DNA of 64,000 nucleotides from CAVYXZ01 sp965223835 (GTDB taxonomy: Bacteria > Chloroflexota > Anaerolineae > Aggregatilineales > Phototrophicaceae): contig CBDCXQ010000001.1 of assembly GCA_965223835.1 (NCBI GenBank), positions 5,704,001 through 5,768,000 on the forward strand, given 5' to 3'. The translations under genes and the position numbers were made by a program. Below, one piece after another: positions 34,930 to 43,184 of the stretch (position 1 is the first letter of the stretch; the number at the start of each line of letters is the position of its first letter). The notes under the pieces were generated by a model. The model was given only the letters and a program-made list of their open reading frames with translations, searched no databases and was not told where the DNA came from.

Positions 34930-35374
34930 TGTTTAGTCCCAGAGTAAAGTGGTTGGCTGGATCAAGTAATGGAATTGCTTTCTGGCTGCCAATTCCATGA
35001 TCCCAGAAGACACGGCCTTGACAATCCTGAAGAGTATACACCGCGCGATTTCGACATGATAAGGTCTGGCAATTTGGTATTTGCGTACATGGAAAAGACT
35101 AATCCAGGGGGATATGCGCTAGCTCTCGAATAGCTTTTGCGAAAGGGCTTGGGAAAATCGTGATCCTAGTTGATGAGAAATCGTCGATTATAAACACTTT
35201 CGGCGTTATTGGGATATGTGCCGTGAAGCAGCTGATGAAGAATATGACTCATTCAGCGAAGCGCTGGAACACCTGAGTGAATTGTACAATGCGAAAAACA
35301 CTGGCAGCATCGAATATAAAGTTGAGGGGAGAAAAATCGTAAATGGAGGCGCAATCAGTTCAGATATTCGCTAG
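34930..35374 (+). pseudogene. Nucleoside 2-deoxyribosyltransferase-like pseudogene
   Basis: Three successive frames give one protein. Frame one (open after 34947; ATG 34969): MELLSGCQFHDPRRHGLDNP, PEEYTPRDFDMIRSGNLVFA, AYMEKTNPGGYALALE, then a stop where one A appears missing (about 35134). Frame two: AFAKGLGKIVILVDEKSS. Frame three: YKHFRRYWDMCREAADEEYDSF and SEALEHLSELYNA, ending at TAG 35372-35374. 'F.DPR.HGL..P.EYT..D', 'Y.E..NP.GYALALEI..AK.LGK.IILVDEK' and the final helix are the usual blocks of nucleoside 2-deoxyribosyltransferase-like proteins. The N-terminal strand is also degraded. A 52-codon ORF from ATG 35216 is only the third piece. Confidence 0.6.
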
Positions 35375-35424
35375 CGCCGCGCATTGCGCTGGTTGCATCA
35401 AAGTCGGCATCAGTCTTTGAACCA

Positions 35425-35811
35425 CTACACACCAGGACTATCACCTTTTCGCGCTTCATTCTTTGCAATCGAATATCGAACAATAACTTTGTATGTTCCG
35501 CCATTGAATTCAACATTGAACAAATCGTGTTCGCCCCATTCAGTAAACATCGGCTCACCCTGTTCTATGAATACAGTTTCGTCCGGGATTGCTGGAAATG
35601 GGTGTGATGGAGCTGAAGTATTAGGCATCAAGTAAAGAGGGTCATTGGGACGAGCAAAATCCTCCGCGTCGTTTGGTACATTTTGCGGTTTATCGACATG
35701 GGGTCGCTTGTCATCCCATCGAGACGTGCAATAGGTCTTGGCTGCTGTAAGTCCCATTTCGTCCACGCACAGCACATAGGCGTCTTCTGGTGGCTGGCGA
35801 TACAAGCTCAC
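35425..35811 (-). CDS. Chimeric ORF: IS630 scrap joined to an unknown C-terminus
   Basis: 128 residues. The first 27 (LYRQPPEDAYVLCVDEMGLTAAKTY) are an IS630-type catalytic strand with its first Asp. After about 35732 the sequence no longer resembles a transposase (PNTSAPSHPFPAIPDETVF, GEHDLFNVEFNGGTYKVIVR) and may be the end of a gene that the element joined. I do not recognise that part. It is unlikely to be a functional protein. Confidence 0.3.
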   Translation of the reverse strand: MSLYRQPPEDAYVLCVDEMGLTAAKTYCTSRWDDKRPHVDKPQNVPNDAEDFARPNDPLYLMPNTSAPSHPFPAIPDETVFIEQGEPMFTEWGEHDLFNVEFNGGTYKVIVRYSIAKNEARKGDSPGV

Positions 35812-36330
35812 GATCGCCCCCTTTTTTCCACGAACTGCGGATCGGGACTTTCACTGAAATAGGTATTTTTCCTGATACCATTTCAAACCTTGTTGCTTCA
35901 GCACATCCCCCAATTGACTGCGCGATATGGCGATGCCGAGTGTCTGGTTGACATACATCAACAACAAATCCAGCGTCCAATGTCCAAATTCGAGGTCAAG
36001 CTCTTGGGGGTTCGTTTTGGCCGCTTTCACCATCCTACCCCGTTGCTGCTCGTCGTAGACCAGCGGACGTCCCTCACGGGGTAAATCGTCCACAAATGCT
36101 AGGCCTCGATCATTGAACTGATGCACTTGACGGTAGACGGTTGCGGGTTTCCGACCGCGGCCTGAGCGATGTCTCTAACTGGCTTGCCTTCACTGAATAG
36201 CAGCACCATTTGAGCACGTTCCACCGCGCTGAGGGGCGGTGCGAGATCGACTGATCTGGCACAATTTCTGCGCTTCACCTTCCTCGAAGACCCGCAGTTC
36301 CAACTTTTTGGGCATCAGGTACGCTTTCAT
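35733..36330 (-). pseudogene. IS630-family transposase remnant, multiply frameshifted
   Basis: Reading leftwards from ATG 36330, pieces in different frames line up as one transposase N-terminus: MKAYLMPKKLELRVFEEGEA, then VDLAPPLSAVERAQMVLLFS and EGKPVRDIAQA, then RKPATVYRQVHQFNDRGL, the winged-helix part (about 35851-36126) with ISRSQLGDVLKQQGLKWYQEKY, and finally DAYVLCVDEMG. At least three frameshifts and a stop (after EKYLFQ) break it, and the catalytic core beyond the first Asp is missing. Confidence 0.65.
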
Positions 36331-36498
36331 TTTTACCTATTCTACTCTTTTTCTCAGCATTTGCCGGACGAAGCACTTAGCCTTATTTCGGATTTTGTGA
36401 TCCAGTCGGCAACACTGATAGTGCTATCAATCCCGCTACAGCGCACATTTGCCTGATAACCTGAATGATGGATAAGGCGGCTCATGAGATAGCCGCAG

Positions 36499-36851
36499 CT
36501 AAGGAACAAAATATGCCGTTGGATTAGGTTGAACAGCGGGTTTAACGGGCCAACAGCTGTTGGCAATCAGACCAGCGAGCAGTTTGACCACAACGTTATT
36601 CACGCTGCGATGGCGGGAATGTTCGATCTGCGAAATATTCTTCAACTGATCATTGATCGTCTCCATATGGATCGCCGTTTGCGCATCAACTTGTCGTAAA
36701 GCGGTAGGATCTGCGGTTTCATGTTACGACGAATTGAGGGCATCAACTCGATATCCCTCTCCCGTAGGTCATCACGCAAAGTCTGAAACAGATAGCCTTT
36801 GTCGCCGAATAGTTTGCCAAAAACATGCTGGATCAAGGCGGGCAGTGGCAT
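36499..36851 (-). pseudogene. IS982-family transposase C-terminal remnant
   Basis: KLFGDKGYLFQTLRDDLRER and MKPQILPLYDKLMRKR in one frame continue, after a frameshift near 36665, as METINDQLKNISQIEHSRHR and VVVKLLAGLIANSCWPVKP in the next, ending at a stop at 36499-36501. 'LF.DKGY', 'NMK', 'DK...RKR..IETINDQLKNI.QIEHSRHRS' are diagnostic for the end of IS982 transposases. The N-terminal two thirds are absent. Confidence 0.65.
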
Positions 36852-37069
36852 GCGATCACCGCACTACAATGCCACCAAATCCGTCAGCACATTCAATTCG
36901 AGCAGACTATCTGGCGACCATGTTTGATGAATTGCCAACTTAAAAACAGGATGCGATTTTGGGTGTGCTAGAAGCCATGATAGATCAGCTCCAACCGCGC
37001 AAATCCATTCAACAGATACGAGAAAACCCATAGCACCCTCTGTCAGGTATTGATCTGGCGAATCCTGGC
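36852..37069. other. Intergenic relic between IS982 remnant and small ORFs
   Basis: No intact gene. A plus-strand frame just before 37070 (LEAMIDQLQPRKSIQQIREN, stop, then PLSGIDLANPG) runs into the 67-residue ORF that follows, which suggests that ORF is the end of a decayed longer gene. Confidence 0.35.
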
Positions 37070-37273
37070 ATGGCCCGTACCCTCGCAAATGAGTTGATGG
37101 CACAGCAACAGATGACCCTCCCCAACGAGGTTGAGCAGATTCAGCCTGATACACAGGTGATTCAATACCTGTGGAAGGATTTGCCTGCATCAACCAGAGA
37201 ACGTATCAAGGTATTCATTCGTCACAAACTTCCGCTTGATTATGATCCAACGATGGTTGACCCGGAATGGTGA
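37070..37273 (+). CDS. Unknown 67-residue ORF, possible gene remnant
   Basis: MARTLANELMAQQQMTLPNEVEQ followed by QVIQYLWKDLPASTRERIKV and a Trp-ending acidic tail. Soluble and helical. The same frame is open for some residues upstream of the ATG, so it may be the C-terminus of a larger lost protein. No family recognised. Confidence 0.35.
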   Translation: MARTLANELMAQQQMTLPNEVEQIQPDTQVIQYLWKDLPASTRERIKVFIRHKLPLDYDPTMVDPEW

Positions 37274-37314
37274 GAGTAGTATTAATTAGATTAAATGTTC
37301 GGATGGAGAAGCGT

Positions 37315-37628
37315 ATGAATGACTATCAACCAGTGTCCGAAATTCCAGCTGAAGAACTCGCAGCACTAGAAGCGATAGCAATCTCTCGGATGAGGTGTTG
37401 TGGGCAGCTGCCCGTGAACAAATGCCAACAGACAGACATTCAGACACGAATGTCAGGCTGATGACAAAGAATAACTTTGGCACCATTTCCGATAACGAAT
37501 ATGCCGAACTTGTCGCTTATGTCGAAGAAGGCGATAAGCTCGTGCTGCGAAAATCAACAGCGATGAACTACCTGATGGATCGTGGTTATAAAGTCACCCT
37601 TGATGATCTGAAACTTATTGACGAGTAA
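37315..37628 (+). pseudogene. Broken small gene of a Chloroflexota/cyanobacterial hypothetical family
   Basis: ATG 37315 opens MNDYQPVSEIPAEELAALEA and the frame then runs into a spurious end. From about 37385 the next frame continues LSDEVLWAAAREQMPTDRHS, MTKNNFGTISDNEYAELVAY and RKSTAMNYLMDRGYKVTLDD, stopping at 37628. Joined, it reads as a roughly 100-residue protein of the 'LSDE.LW..A...MP......L...N..G..S..E..EL..LV..G..L.LRK..A...L..RG' type, often found beside mobile or toxin-antitoxin loci. One base appears to be lost near 37383. Confidence 0.5.
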
Positions 37629-37633
37629 AGCTT

Positions 37634-38262
37634 ATGAACTCGGATACCCGTTATCTTCACCTGATTTGGCAGGACTGTACTTTGCCGCCTGGAACCCATG
37701 TTGAGCATATTCCTTGCAAAAAAGGTAAGCGCGGCAGTTACATCTACTTTATCTGCACCACCATGAAGAACACGCACGGCACGCATTGCGATGCAAAGCG
37801 TATGAGTATGAGAAGTCTCGACCAGACCGTGATCGAGAATCTGCTGGCACACATTCTGACGATGGTAAACCTGCGTCCGCTGGCGGTAAACATCGCACAG
37901 TCTCTGGAAGAACGCAGCAGCGATGCAGGGACTCGGATCATGGCGCTGGAGGACGAACTCGCCGAAGTGCAGAAATTGCTCGACAATATCCTGGATGCCA
38001 TTGAGAAGATGGGCTATGCCAAACATCCCAGCAGCATTACAACGAACGCCGCCGTGAGGAAGAAGAACCGCTCTCGGAACTGGCGATACCGGAAGCCTTA
38101 CAGGTCGATCCAAGGCAGATCACGCACATCAATAATGAGGCCCTCAAAGGCTGGATCTGCTACATGCGCGAGGCGTTCGAAGGCGAGGACAAGGCGCTGG
38201 TGCAGCAAATTATTCAGCAGTTCGTGGCGAAGATCGTCATAAAAAAAGGAACAGGAACATAA
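37634..38262 (+). pseudogene. Large serine recombinase C-terminal remnant
   Basis: The ORF from 37634 carries a recombinase zinc-ribbon-like stretch (IPCKKGKRGSYIYFICTTMK then THGTHCDAKRMSMRSLDQTV) and a coiled coil (ALEDELAEVQKLLDNILDAIEKM). Near 38030 the frame shifts; the correct continuation is QQHYNERREEEEPLSELAIP, HINNEALKGWICYMREAFEG and VQQIIQQFVAKIVIKKGTGT, stopping at 38260-38262. The catalytic Ser domain and most of the DNA-binding domain are missing. It ends 53 bp from the 3' end of tRNA-Ala, so it may be what is left of an integrated element. Confidence 0.6.
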
Positions 38263-38315
38263 TAGTAGAGCGTTCCCGTTCCCGGATAATTCGTATATGC
38301 CTAGTTTTCGTGACT

Positions 38316-38388
<73 letters not shown>

Positions 38389-38481
38389 GTTTACGTTTAA
38401 AGAATTTTAAGGTGGCAACAATACCCTGTCAAGATTGATTTCTTTATTGTGATTTTCAGCACTTTCTGAACATGCTGAACA

Positions 38482-38510
38482 TTGCGAGAGCCGGGCCGCA
38501 GTGTTATAAT
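38482..38510 (+). promoter_or_regulatory. Promoter of the succinate dehydrogenase operon
   Basis: TTGCGA (38482-38487), 17-bp spacer, TATAAT (38505-38510): near-consensus, about 60 bp upstream of the TTG start, leaving a leader with its own Shine-Dalgarno. Confidence 0.7.
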
Positions 38511-38577
38511 TCCCGCTTGTAAATTGTCATTATGGTATACAGGATGCTTCTCCCTTACGTTTAGGAGGAATTTTGCT

Positions 38578-39591
38578 TTGACATCATTGGTTACAACTGT
38601 TACCGAGACCCTGCGCTATCGTGGGGCGATCGGGCAATGGAGCTGGGTGCTGCACCGTCTCAGTGGCCTGGGCGTCGTTTTATTTTTGGTTCTACATGTG
38701 GTTGATACATCCTGGGCCGTATTTTACCCTGAGCTATATGTTGAGGCGATCGCGACCTATCAGTCGCCGTTATTTACCATTGGCGAATTTGGACTGGTTG
38801 CCGCCGTCATTTATCATGCCATCAATGGCCTGCGTATCATCTTTCTCGACATGCAACCGCGCCTGTGGAAATATCAGCAGCGGGCCGCTTACATTGTCCT
38901 GGCCGTAACCGCCATTATTCTCGTACCGGTTTTCCTGCTCATGTTCGGGCACGTACTCGATTTCTACGGTAACAATGCCACTGTACTGCCATTGAACGAG
39001 GTATTGCTTGCTCAACTGCCCTTTATACCTGGCTTTGCGGCAGCAATCGTAGCTGCGCTATTTTACTCGGTTATTCACGGGATGATCGCCGGCGATACAG
39101 GGAGCCAGGCGGGCGGCAAGTACAGCGGCAGCGCCATCGAACGCTTCTGGTGGTCATTCATGCGCATTAGCGGCCTCTTGATTGTGCCGCTGGTTTTTGG
39201 TCATCTGGCGATGATGCATGTTCTCCAGGGTGTATTTGATTTGACCGCGCAGGGCCATACTATTGTCGGTACTGGCGGTATTCCTAATATATCTGGCACG
39301 GCAGTTGAATTTGTCGCTGCTCGTTGGAATTTACTCGTCGGCGGGATTGCGATCTGGCGTGTTTATGATTTTGCGCTGTTGACGCTGGTGGTCATCCATG
39401 GTTTTAACGGCCTGCGGTATGTGCTAACGGATTACACGATGGGCAATCCGCTGCTGCGGCGAGCCAGCATTTATCTCTGTGTCATCGCTGCTGTAACGCT
39501 CTTGCTGCTGGGGATTGGATCCTTATTTGGAACGATTGACCAGGCAGCCCTGGAAATGGCGACTGAAGCTGCCAGTAAACTGTATGAGTAA
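38578..39591 (+). CDS. sdhC: Succinate dehydrogenase membrane anchor, fused SdhC-SdhD-like
   Basis: 337 residues. TTG 38578 is taken as the start because TTAGGAGGAA ends about eight bases before it; the frame is open further upstream but overlaps the promoter. Seven hydrophobic segments fall into two cytochrome b-like sets. The first has WSWVLHRLSGLGVVLFLVLHVVD and VAAVIYHAINGLRIIF; the second has SFMRISGLLIVPLVFGHLAMMHV and LLTLVVIHGFNGLRYVLTDY, each with the R-x-S-G and H-x(3)-G-x-R features of anchor subunits. It therefore seems to combine SdhC and SdhD, anchoring SdhAB and passing electrons to quinone, with heme ligands in both halves. sdhA follows after 20 bases. Confidence 0.85.
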   Translation: MTSLVTTVTETLRYRGAIGQWSWVLHRLSGLGVVLFLVLHVVDTSWAVFYPELYVEAIATYQSPLFTIGEFGLVAAVIYHAINGLRIIFLDMQPRLWKYQQRAAYIVLAVTAIILVPVFLLMFGHVLDFYGNNATVLPLNEVLLAQLPFIPGFAAAIVAALFYSVIHGMIAGDTGSQAGGKYSGSAIERFWWSFMRISGLLIVPLVFGHLAMMHVLQGVFDLTAQGHTIVGTGGIPNISGTAVEFVAARWNLLVGGIAIWRVYDFALLTLVVIHGFNGLRYVLTDYTMGNPLLRRASIYLCVIAAVTLLLLGIGSLFGTIDQAALEMATEAASKLYE

Positions 39592-39611
39592 CAACGTGGA
39601 GAAGGCACCTT

Positions 39612-41435
39612 ATGCAAACACATCAGTTTGATGCCATTATCGTCGGCGCAGGGGGCGCAGGCTTAATGGCGGCCCTGTATGCCAGTGAAGGGGGCGCAAA
39701 CGTTGCGGTTGTCAGTAAACTGTACCCGACCCGGAGTCACACCGGGGCCGCGCTGGGCGGTATTGGGGCGGCTTTGGGCAACCTGGAAGAAGATAAACCG
39801 TTGTGGCACATGTATGATACGGTCAAGGGTGGCGACTATCTGGCCGACCAGGATGCGGTCAAAGTGTTGGCTGAAGAAGCCGTTGATTCTGTCATTGAAC
39901 TGGAACATATGGGGTTGCCGTTTGACCGCACGCCGGATGGCCGCATCAGTCAGCGGCGCTTTGGCGGTCACACCAGCAATTTCGGCGAGAAAGCCGTGCG
40001 CCGGGCCTGTCATTCTGCCGATCGTACCGGTCACATGATTTTGCAAACCCTGTATCAACAGTGCATCAAAAACAATGTCCGTTTCTTTGATGAATTCCAG
40101 GTCGTCGATGTTATTCAAAATCAGGGTGCCGTTGTGGGTGTTATCGCGCTCCAACTGGGCAACAGCGAATTCCATACTTTCCACGCCAAAGCGACCATGT
40201 TCGCAACCGGTGGTTGGGGCCGGGTCTGGTCTATCACCAGCAATGCCCACAGCTTGACGGGCGATGGTAATACAGTGCTCTACCGGCGGGGTATTCCGAT
40301 GCAGGACATGGAATTCTACCAGTTTCATCCGACCGGACTGTACGGATTAGGGGTACTGCTAACGGAAGGTATCCGTGGCGAAGGCGGCGTATTGCTCAAC
40401 CGTCATGGCGAACGCTTCATGGAACGGTATGCGCCCAACATTAAAGATCTTGCCAGTCGCGATGTGGTTAGCCGATCCATTTATCTTGAATTACAGGCTG
40501 GCAAAGGCATTGGTGGCAAGCGGTACGTGCATCTGGATATTCGACCGGATACCGTCAACCGTTATCTGGCGGAAGCTGGCGAAGATCGCCGCATTGACAA
40601 CGCCTACATTGCCAAGAATCTGGCAGAGACACTGGAAGTCTGTCGCACTTACGCGGGGGTTGATCCACTAACTGAAGGCATGCCGGTGCATCCGACTGCA
40701 CATTATGCGATGGGCGGTATCCCGACAAACGTGGATACTGAAGTAGTTATTGATGAAAACTGGACCGTGCTGCCGGGGCTGTACGCTGCTGGTGAAGCCG
40801 CTTGCGTCAGTTGTCACGGTGCTAACCGCTTAGGAACAAATTCACTGGTTGACCTGGTTGTGTTTGGCCGGCGCGGCGGCAAAGTAATTGCTAACTATGT
40901 CAAGACTGCCGATTTGCTTCCGCTGCCCAAAAATCCAGCCGAACAAGTGCAGGCGGAATTCCAGCGTCTGCGCACAAGCACAGGCAAGACCCGCCCCGGT
41001 GAACTGCGCCAGACGATGCAGGAATTGATGATGGACAAAGTGGGCGTATTCCGCACCGAAACGTTGATGCAAGAAGGCCTGGAAGAGGTAAAAGAATTAC
41101 GCCACCGCTACATGACTGACTTGCACATTGACGACCGGGGCAATATCTTCAATACCGATCTGGTCGAGGCCTGGGAACTGGGTTGTTTGCTCGATACTGC
41201 CGTGATTACCGCGGCCAGCGCGCTTCAGCGTAAGGAAAGTCGGGGCGGCCACAGCCGGGACGATTATCAGGACCGTGATGATGAGAACTGGATGGTGCAT
41301 ACGCTTATCTCAGCAGATACCGATGACCCGTATCCGGTCGAAAACCCCAATCTGATTATCAATACGAAGAAGGCAGTTGATCGTTCGCTCGAAGAAAACG
41401 ATAAGCGGTTCGCGCCAAAAGAGCGGGTGTATTAG
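39612..41435 (+). CDS. sdhA: Succinate dehydrogenase/fumarate reductase flavoprotein subunit
   Basis: 607 residues, cytoplasmic face of complex II. FAD-binding VGAGGAGLMAALYASEGG at the N-terminus, the His used for covalent flavin in PTRSHTGAALGGIGAALGN (about residues 39-57), substrate-site residues in MEFYQFHPTGL and HPTAHYAMGGI, and LYAAGEAACVSCHGANRLGTNSLVDL. A strong GGAGAAGG ribosome site precedes the ATG. It oxidises succinate to fumarate and passes electrons to SdhB. Second gene of the operon. Confidence 0.95.
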   Translation: MQTHQFDAIIVGAGGAGLMAALYASEGGANVAVVSKLYPTRSHTGAALGGIGAALGNLEEDKPLWHMYDTVKGGDYLADQDAVKVLAEEAVDSVIELEHMGLPFDRTPDGRISQRRFGGHTSNFGEKAVRRACHSADRTGHMILQTLYQQCIKNNVRFFDEFQVVDVIQNQGAVVGVIALQLGNSEFHTFHAKATMFATGGWGRVWSITSNAHSLTGDGNTVLYRRGIPMQDMEFYQFHPTGLYGLGVLLTEGIRGEGGVLLNRHGERFMERYAPNIKDLASRDVVSRSIYLELQAGKGIGGKRYVHLDIRPDTVNRYLAEAGEDRRIDNAYIAKNLAETLEVCRTYAGVDPLTEGMPVHPTAHYAMGGIPTNVDTEVVIDENWTVLPGLYAAGEAACVSCHGANRLGTNSLVDLVVFGRRGGKVIANYVKTADLLPLPKNPAEQVQAEFQRLRTSTGKTRPGELRQTMQELMMDKVGVFRTETLMQEGLEEVKELRHRYMTDLHIDDRGNIFNTDLVEAWELGCLLDTAVITAASALQRKESRGGHSRDDYQDRDDENWMVHTLISADTDDPYPVENPNLIINTKKAVDRSLEENDKRFAPKERVY

Positions 41436-41538
41436 AAAACTGCTGCAGCCATTTGTCATTCGCTTCTGGCTGTGGACAACTTTGTTATATGAATAGGCCG
41501 ATGGCTATTGAGCAGCAGGCCAGTCGCTGAGGAGAAAA

Positions 41539-42300
41539 ATGGACGTAACGTTTAGAATTCGACGCTACCAACCGGAAGGTGGCAACCCCAAACCCTACTG
41601 GCAAGAATTCACCCTGCAAGATGTCGAGCCGACCAATCGCGTGCTGGAAATGTTGCACCGGGTGAAATGGGAGCAGGACGGCACGCTGGCCTTTCGGCGC
41701 TCCTGTTCCAGTGGCATTTGTGGGTCCGACGCCATGCGCATTAATGGCCGCAACGCATTAGCCTGTAAATTATTGGTTCGTGATGTCGTGGGCAGTGGTG
41801 GCAATAAAATTCAGGTGGAGCCGATTCTTGGCCTGCCGGTCATCAAAGATCTCATCGTCGATATGGAACCCTTTTTCGACCATTATCGCAGCGTACTGCC
41901 CTATTTCGTGAATAATGACTCACCTCCGGCTGATGGTCGTGAGCGCTTGCAACAACAGCGTGATAAAGACCTGATTACCGACACAACAAATTGTATTTTA
42001 TGCGCCTGCTGCACGACATCCTGTCCCAGTTATTGGGCCAATGGTGATTATGTCGGCCCGGCGGCGATTGTGCAGGCCCACCGCTTCATTTTTGATACCC
42101 GCGATCAAGCGGCGGCAGAACGGTTAGATACCCTGTCTGAACCGAATGGCGTCTGGCGCTGTCGGACAATTTTCAACTGTACCCCGGCCTGTCCACGGGG
42201 GATTGAAGTCACCCGCGCGCTGGGTGAGGTCAAGCTGGCGATCCGTAAAGGTTCACCCGATGGTGTCATTGACCCGGATACCATTCCGGTTCACGAGTAA
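41539..42300 (+). CDS. sdhB: Succinate dehydrogenase iron-sulfur subunit
   Basis: 253 residues. The N-terminal ferredoxin domain binds [2Fe-2S] through CSSGICGSDAMRINGRNALAC (about residues 55-75). The C-terminal domain holds CILCACCTTSCPSYW and CRTIFNCTPACPRGI, giving the 4Fe-4S and 3Fe-4S clusters. GAGGAG precedes the start. It relays electrons from the flavin of SdhA to quinone in the fused anchor. A gap of 103 bp separates it from sdhA, with no terminator seen in it. Confidence 0.95.
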   Translation: MDVTFRIRRYQPEGGNPKPYWQEFTLQDVEPTNRVLEMLHRVKWEQDGTLAFRRSCSSGICGSDAMRINGRNALACKLLVRDVVGSGGNKIQVEPILGLPVIKDLIVDMEPFFDHYRSVLPYFVNNDSPPADGRERLQQQRDKDLITDTTNCILCACCTTSCPSYWANGDYVGPAAIVQAHRFIFDTRDQAAAERLDTLSEPNGVWRCRTIFNCTPACPRGIEVTRALGEVKLAIRKGSPDGVIDPDTIPVHE

Positions 42301-42364
42301 CCTGGCGAACAACGGGTCAATTCCTCTGGGATGCACGATTCTCAGGACGGATGACTCCCCACAT

Positions 42365-42685
42365 TTAATTTACCGGGGGTGAGTGGTCAAGCGGTGCCCT
42401 GAGGATCAAAGGTATCACGCAGACCTCACCGAGGAAAGATACGCCCAGGACGATCACCACCAGCACCAGGCTGGGCAAGAACACCTGTAACGGTGTGATT
42501 TCGAGGTAGGGAATCGCATCCGTTATCATCTTACCGATGCCGGAATCGGGCGGTTGAATGCCGAGGCCCAGCAAACCCAAAACGGCTTCATTGACGATTA
42601 CCCCGCTGAACATCCCCACCTGGGCGGTTGCCAGAGAGAAGATGGCCCCACCCCAGTACAAAAATATGACGCTGTCGCAGGTCAC
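42365..42685 (-). pseudogene. Peptide/nickel ABC transporter permease (DppC-like) fragment
   Basis: About 100 residues matching only the C-terminal end of a DppC/OppC-type permease: IVNEAVLGLLGLGIQPPDSGIGKMI and FLPSLVLVVIVLGVSFLGE. The N-terminal membrane segments are missing; at about 42660 the sequence passes directly into an unrelated plus-strand gene fragment. The last residues also drift from the expected 'GDGLRDALDPR' ending. Not a functional transporter. Confidence 0.6.
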
Positions 42686-43067
42686 ACGAAAGATAAAAGA
42701 AGATTGGCTTGGCGACGCGTATCGCGCGGAACTGCTGCCGCTGGCAATAGCCGTTTTTGATACCCGTAACCCGGTTGCTATCCACGCCCACCTGAGCCGC
42801 GAAAACCACGTGCGGATTATCCATGAATTGTGGGCGTTTCACCCGGCAGACTATTTTGGCCGCATTGAGTGTCCCACTTTGATTGTCAACGCTGTCCATC
42901 CGGCGACAGCTTTAACGGCTGAGAAGCAGACCCTCATGCAACAAGCTGCCGATCAGATCAAACAATCTGAAGTTGTGTGGATGTCCGACACGCTCCACGA
43001 TATTCCCTGGCATCGTCCTAACGACCTGAACTTACTGCTGCGGAAGTTCTTGAAGATTGAGAATTAG
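42666..43067 (+). pseudogene. 5'-truncated alpha/beta hydrolase
   Basis: 133 residues from ATG 42666. IIHELWAFHPADYFGRIECPTLIVNAVHP is the strand-7 region that follows the lid of an alpha/beta hydrolase, and WMSDTLHDIPWHRPNDLNLLLRKFL holds the catalytic His with the last helix. The nucleophile Ser and the first half are absent, and the sequence upstream of about 42665 belongs to the ABC permease fragment on the other strand. Deletion or rearrangement joined two broken genes. Confidence 0.55.
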
Positions 43068-43150
43068 CCGCTTATAACTTCATGTTGTTACCGACACTCC
43101 AACCTTTAGACCGTAAACCCCGGCCAATAAACCGATTGTGAGCGTATTGA

Positions 43151-43178
43151 TTGTTCTAAGCTGCCGATTCGGTAGAAT
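43151..43178 (+). promoter_or_regulatory. Promoter of the LAL regulator, probably leaderless
   Basis: TTGTTC (43151-43156), 16-bp spacer, TAGAAT (43173-43178), then only six bases before ATG 43185. No Shine-Dalgarno is present in the gap. Confidence 0.5.
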
Positions 43179-43184
43179 TAACTC

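Noticed and set aside
34959..35003. A hairpin GGATC...ATGGAATTG / CAATTCCATGATCC behind the aldo/keto reductase.
   Set aside because: It has no T-tract for a terminator and falls inside the deoxyribosyltransferase-like pseudogene coding sequence, so it may be chance pairing.
35384..35635. An 83-residue plus-strand ORF opposite the IS630 chimera.
   Set aside because: No ribosome site or recognisable pattern; mirrors the minus-strand ORF.
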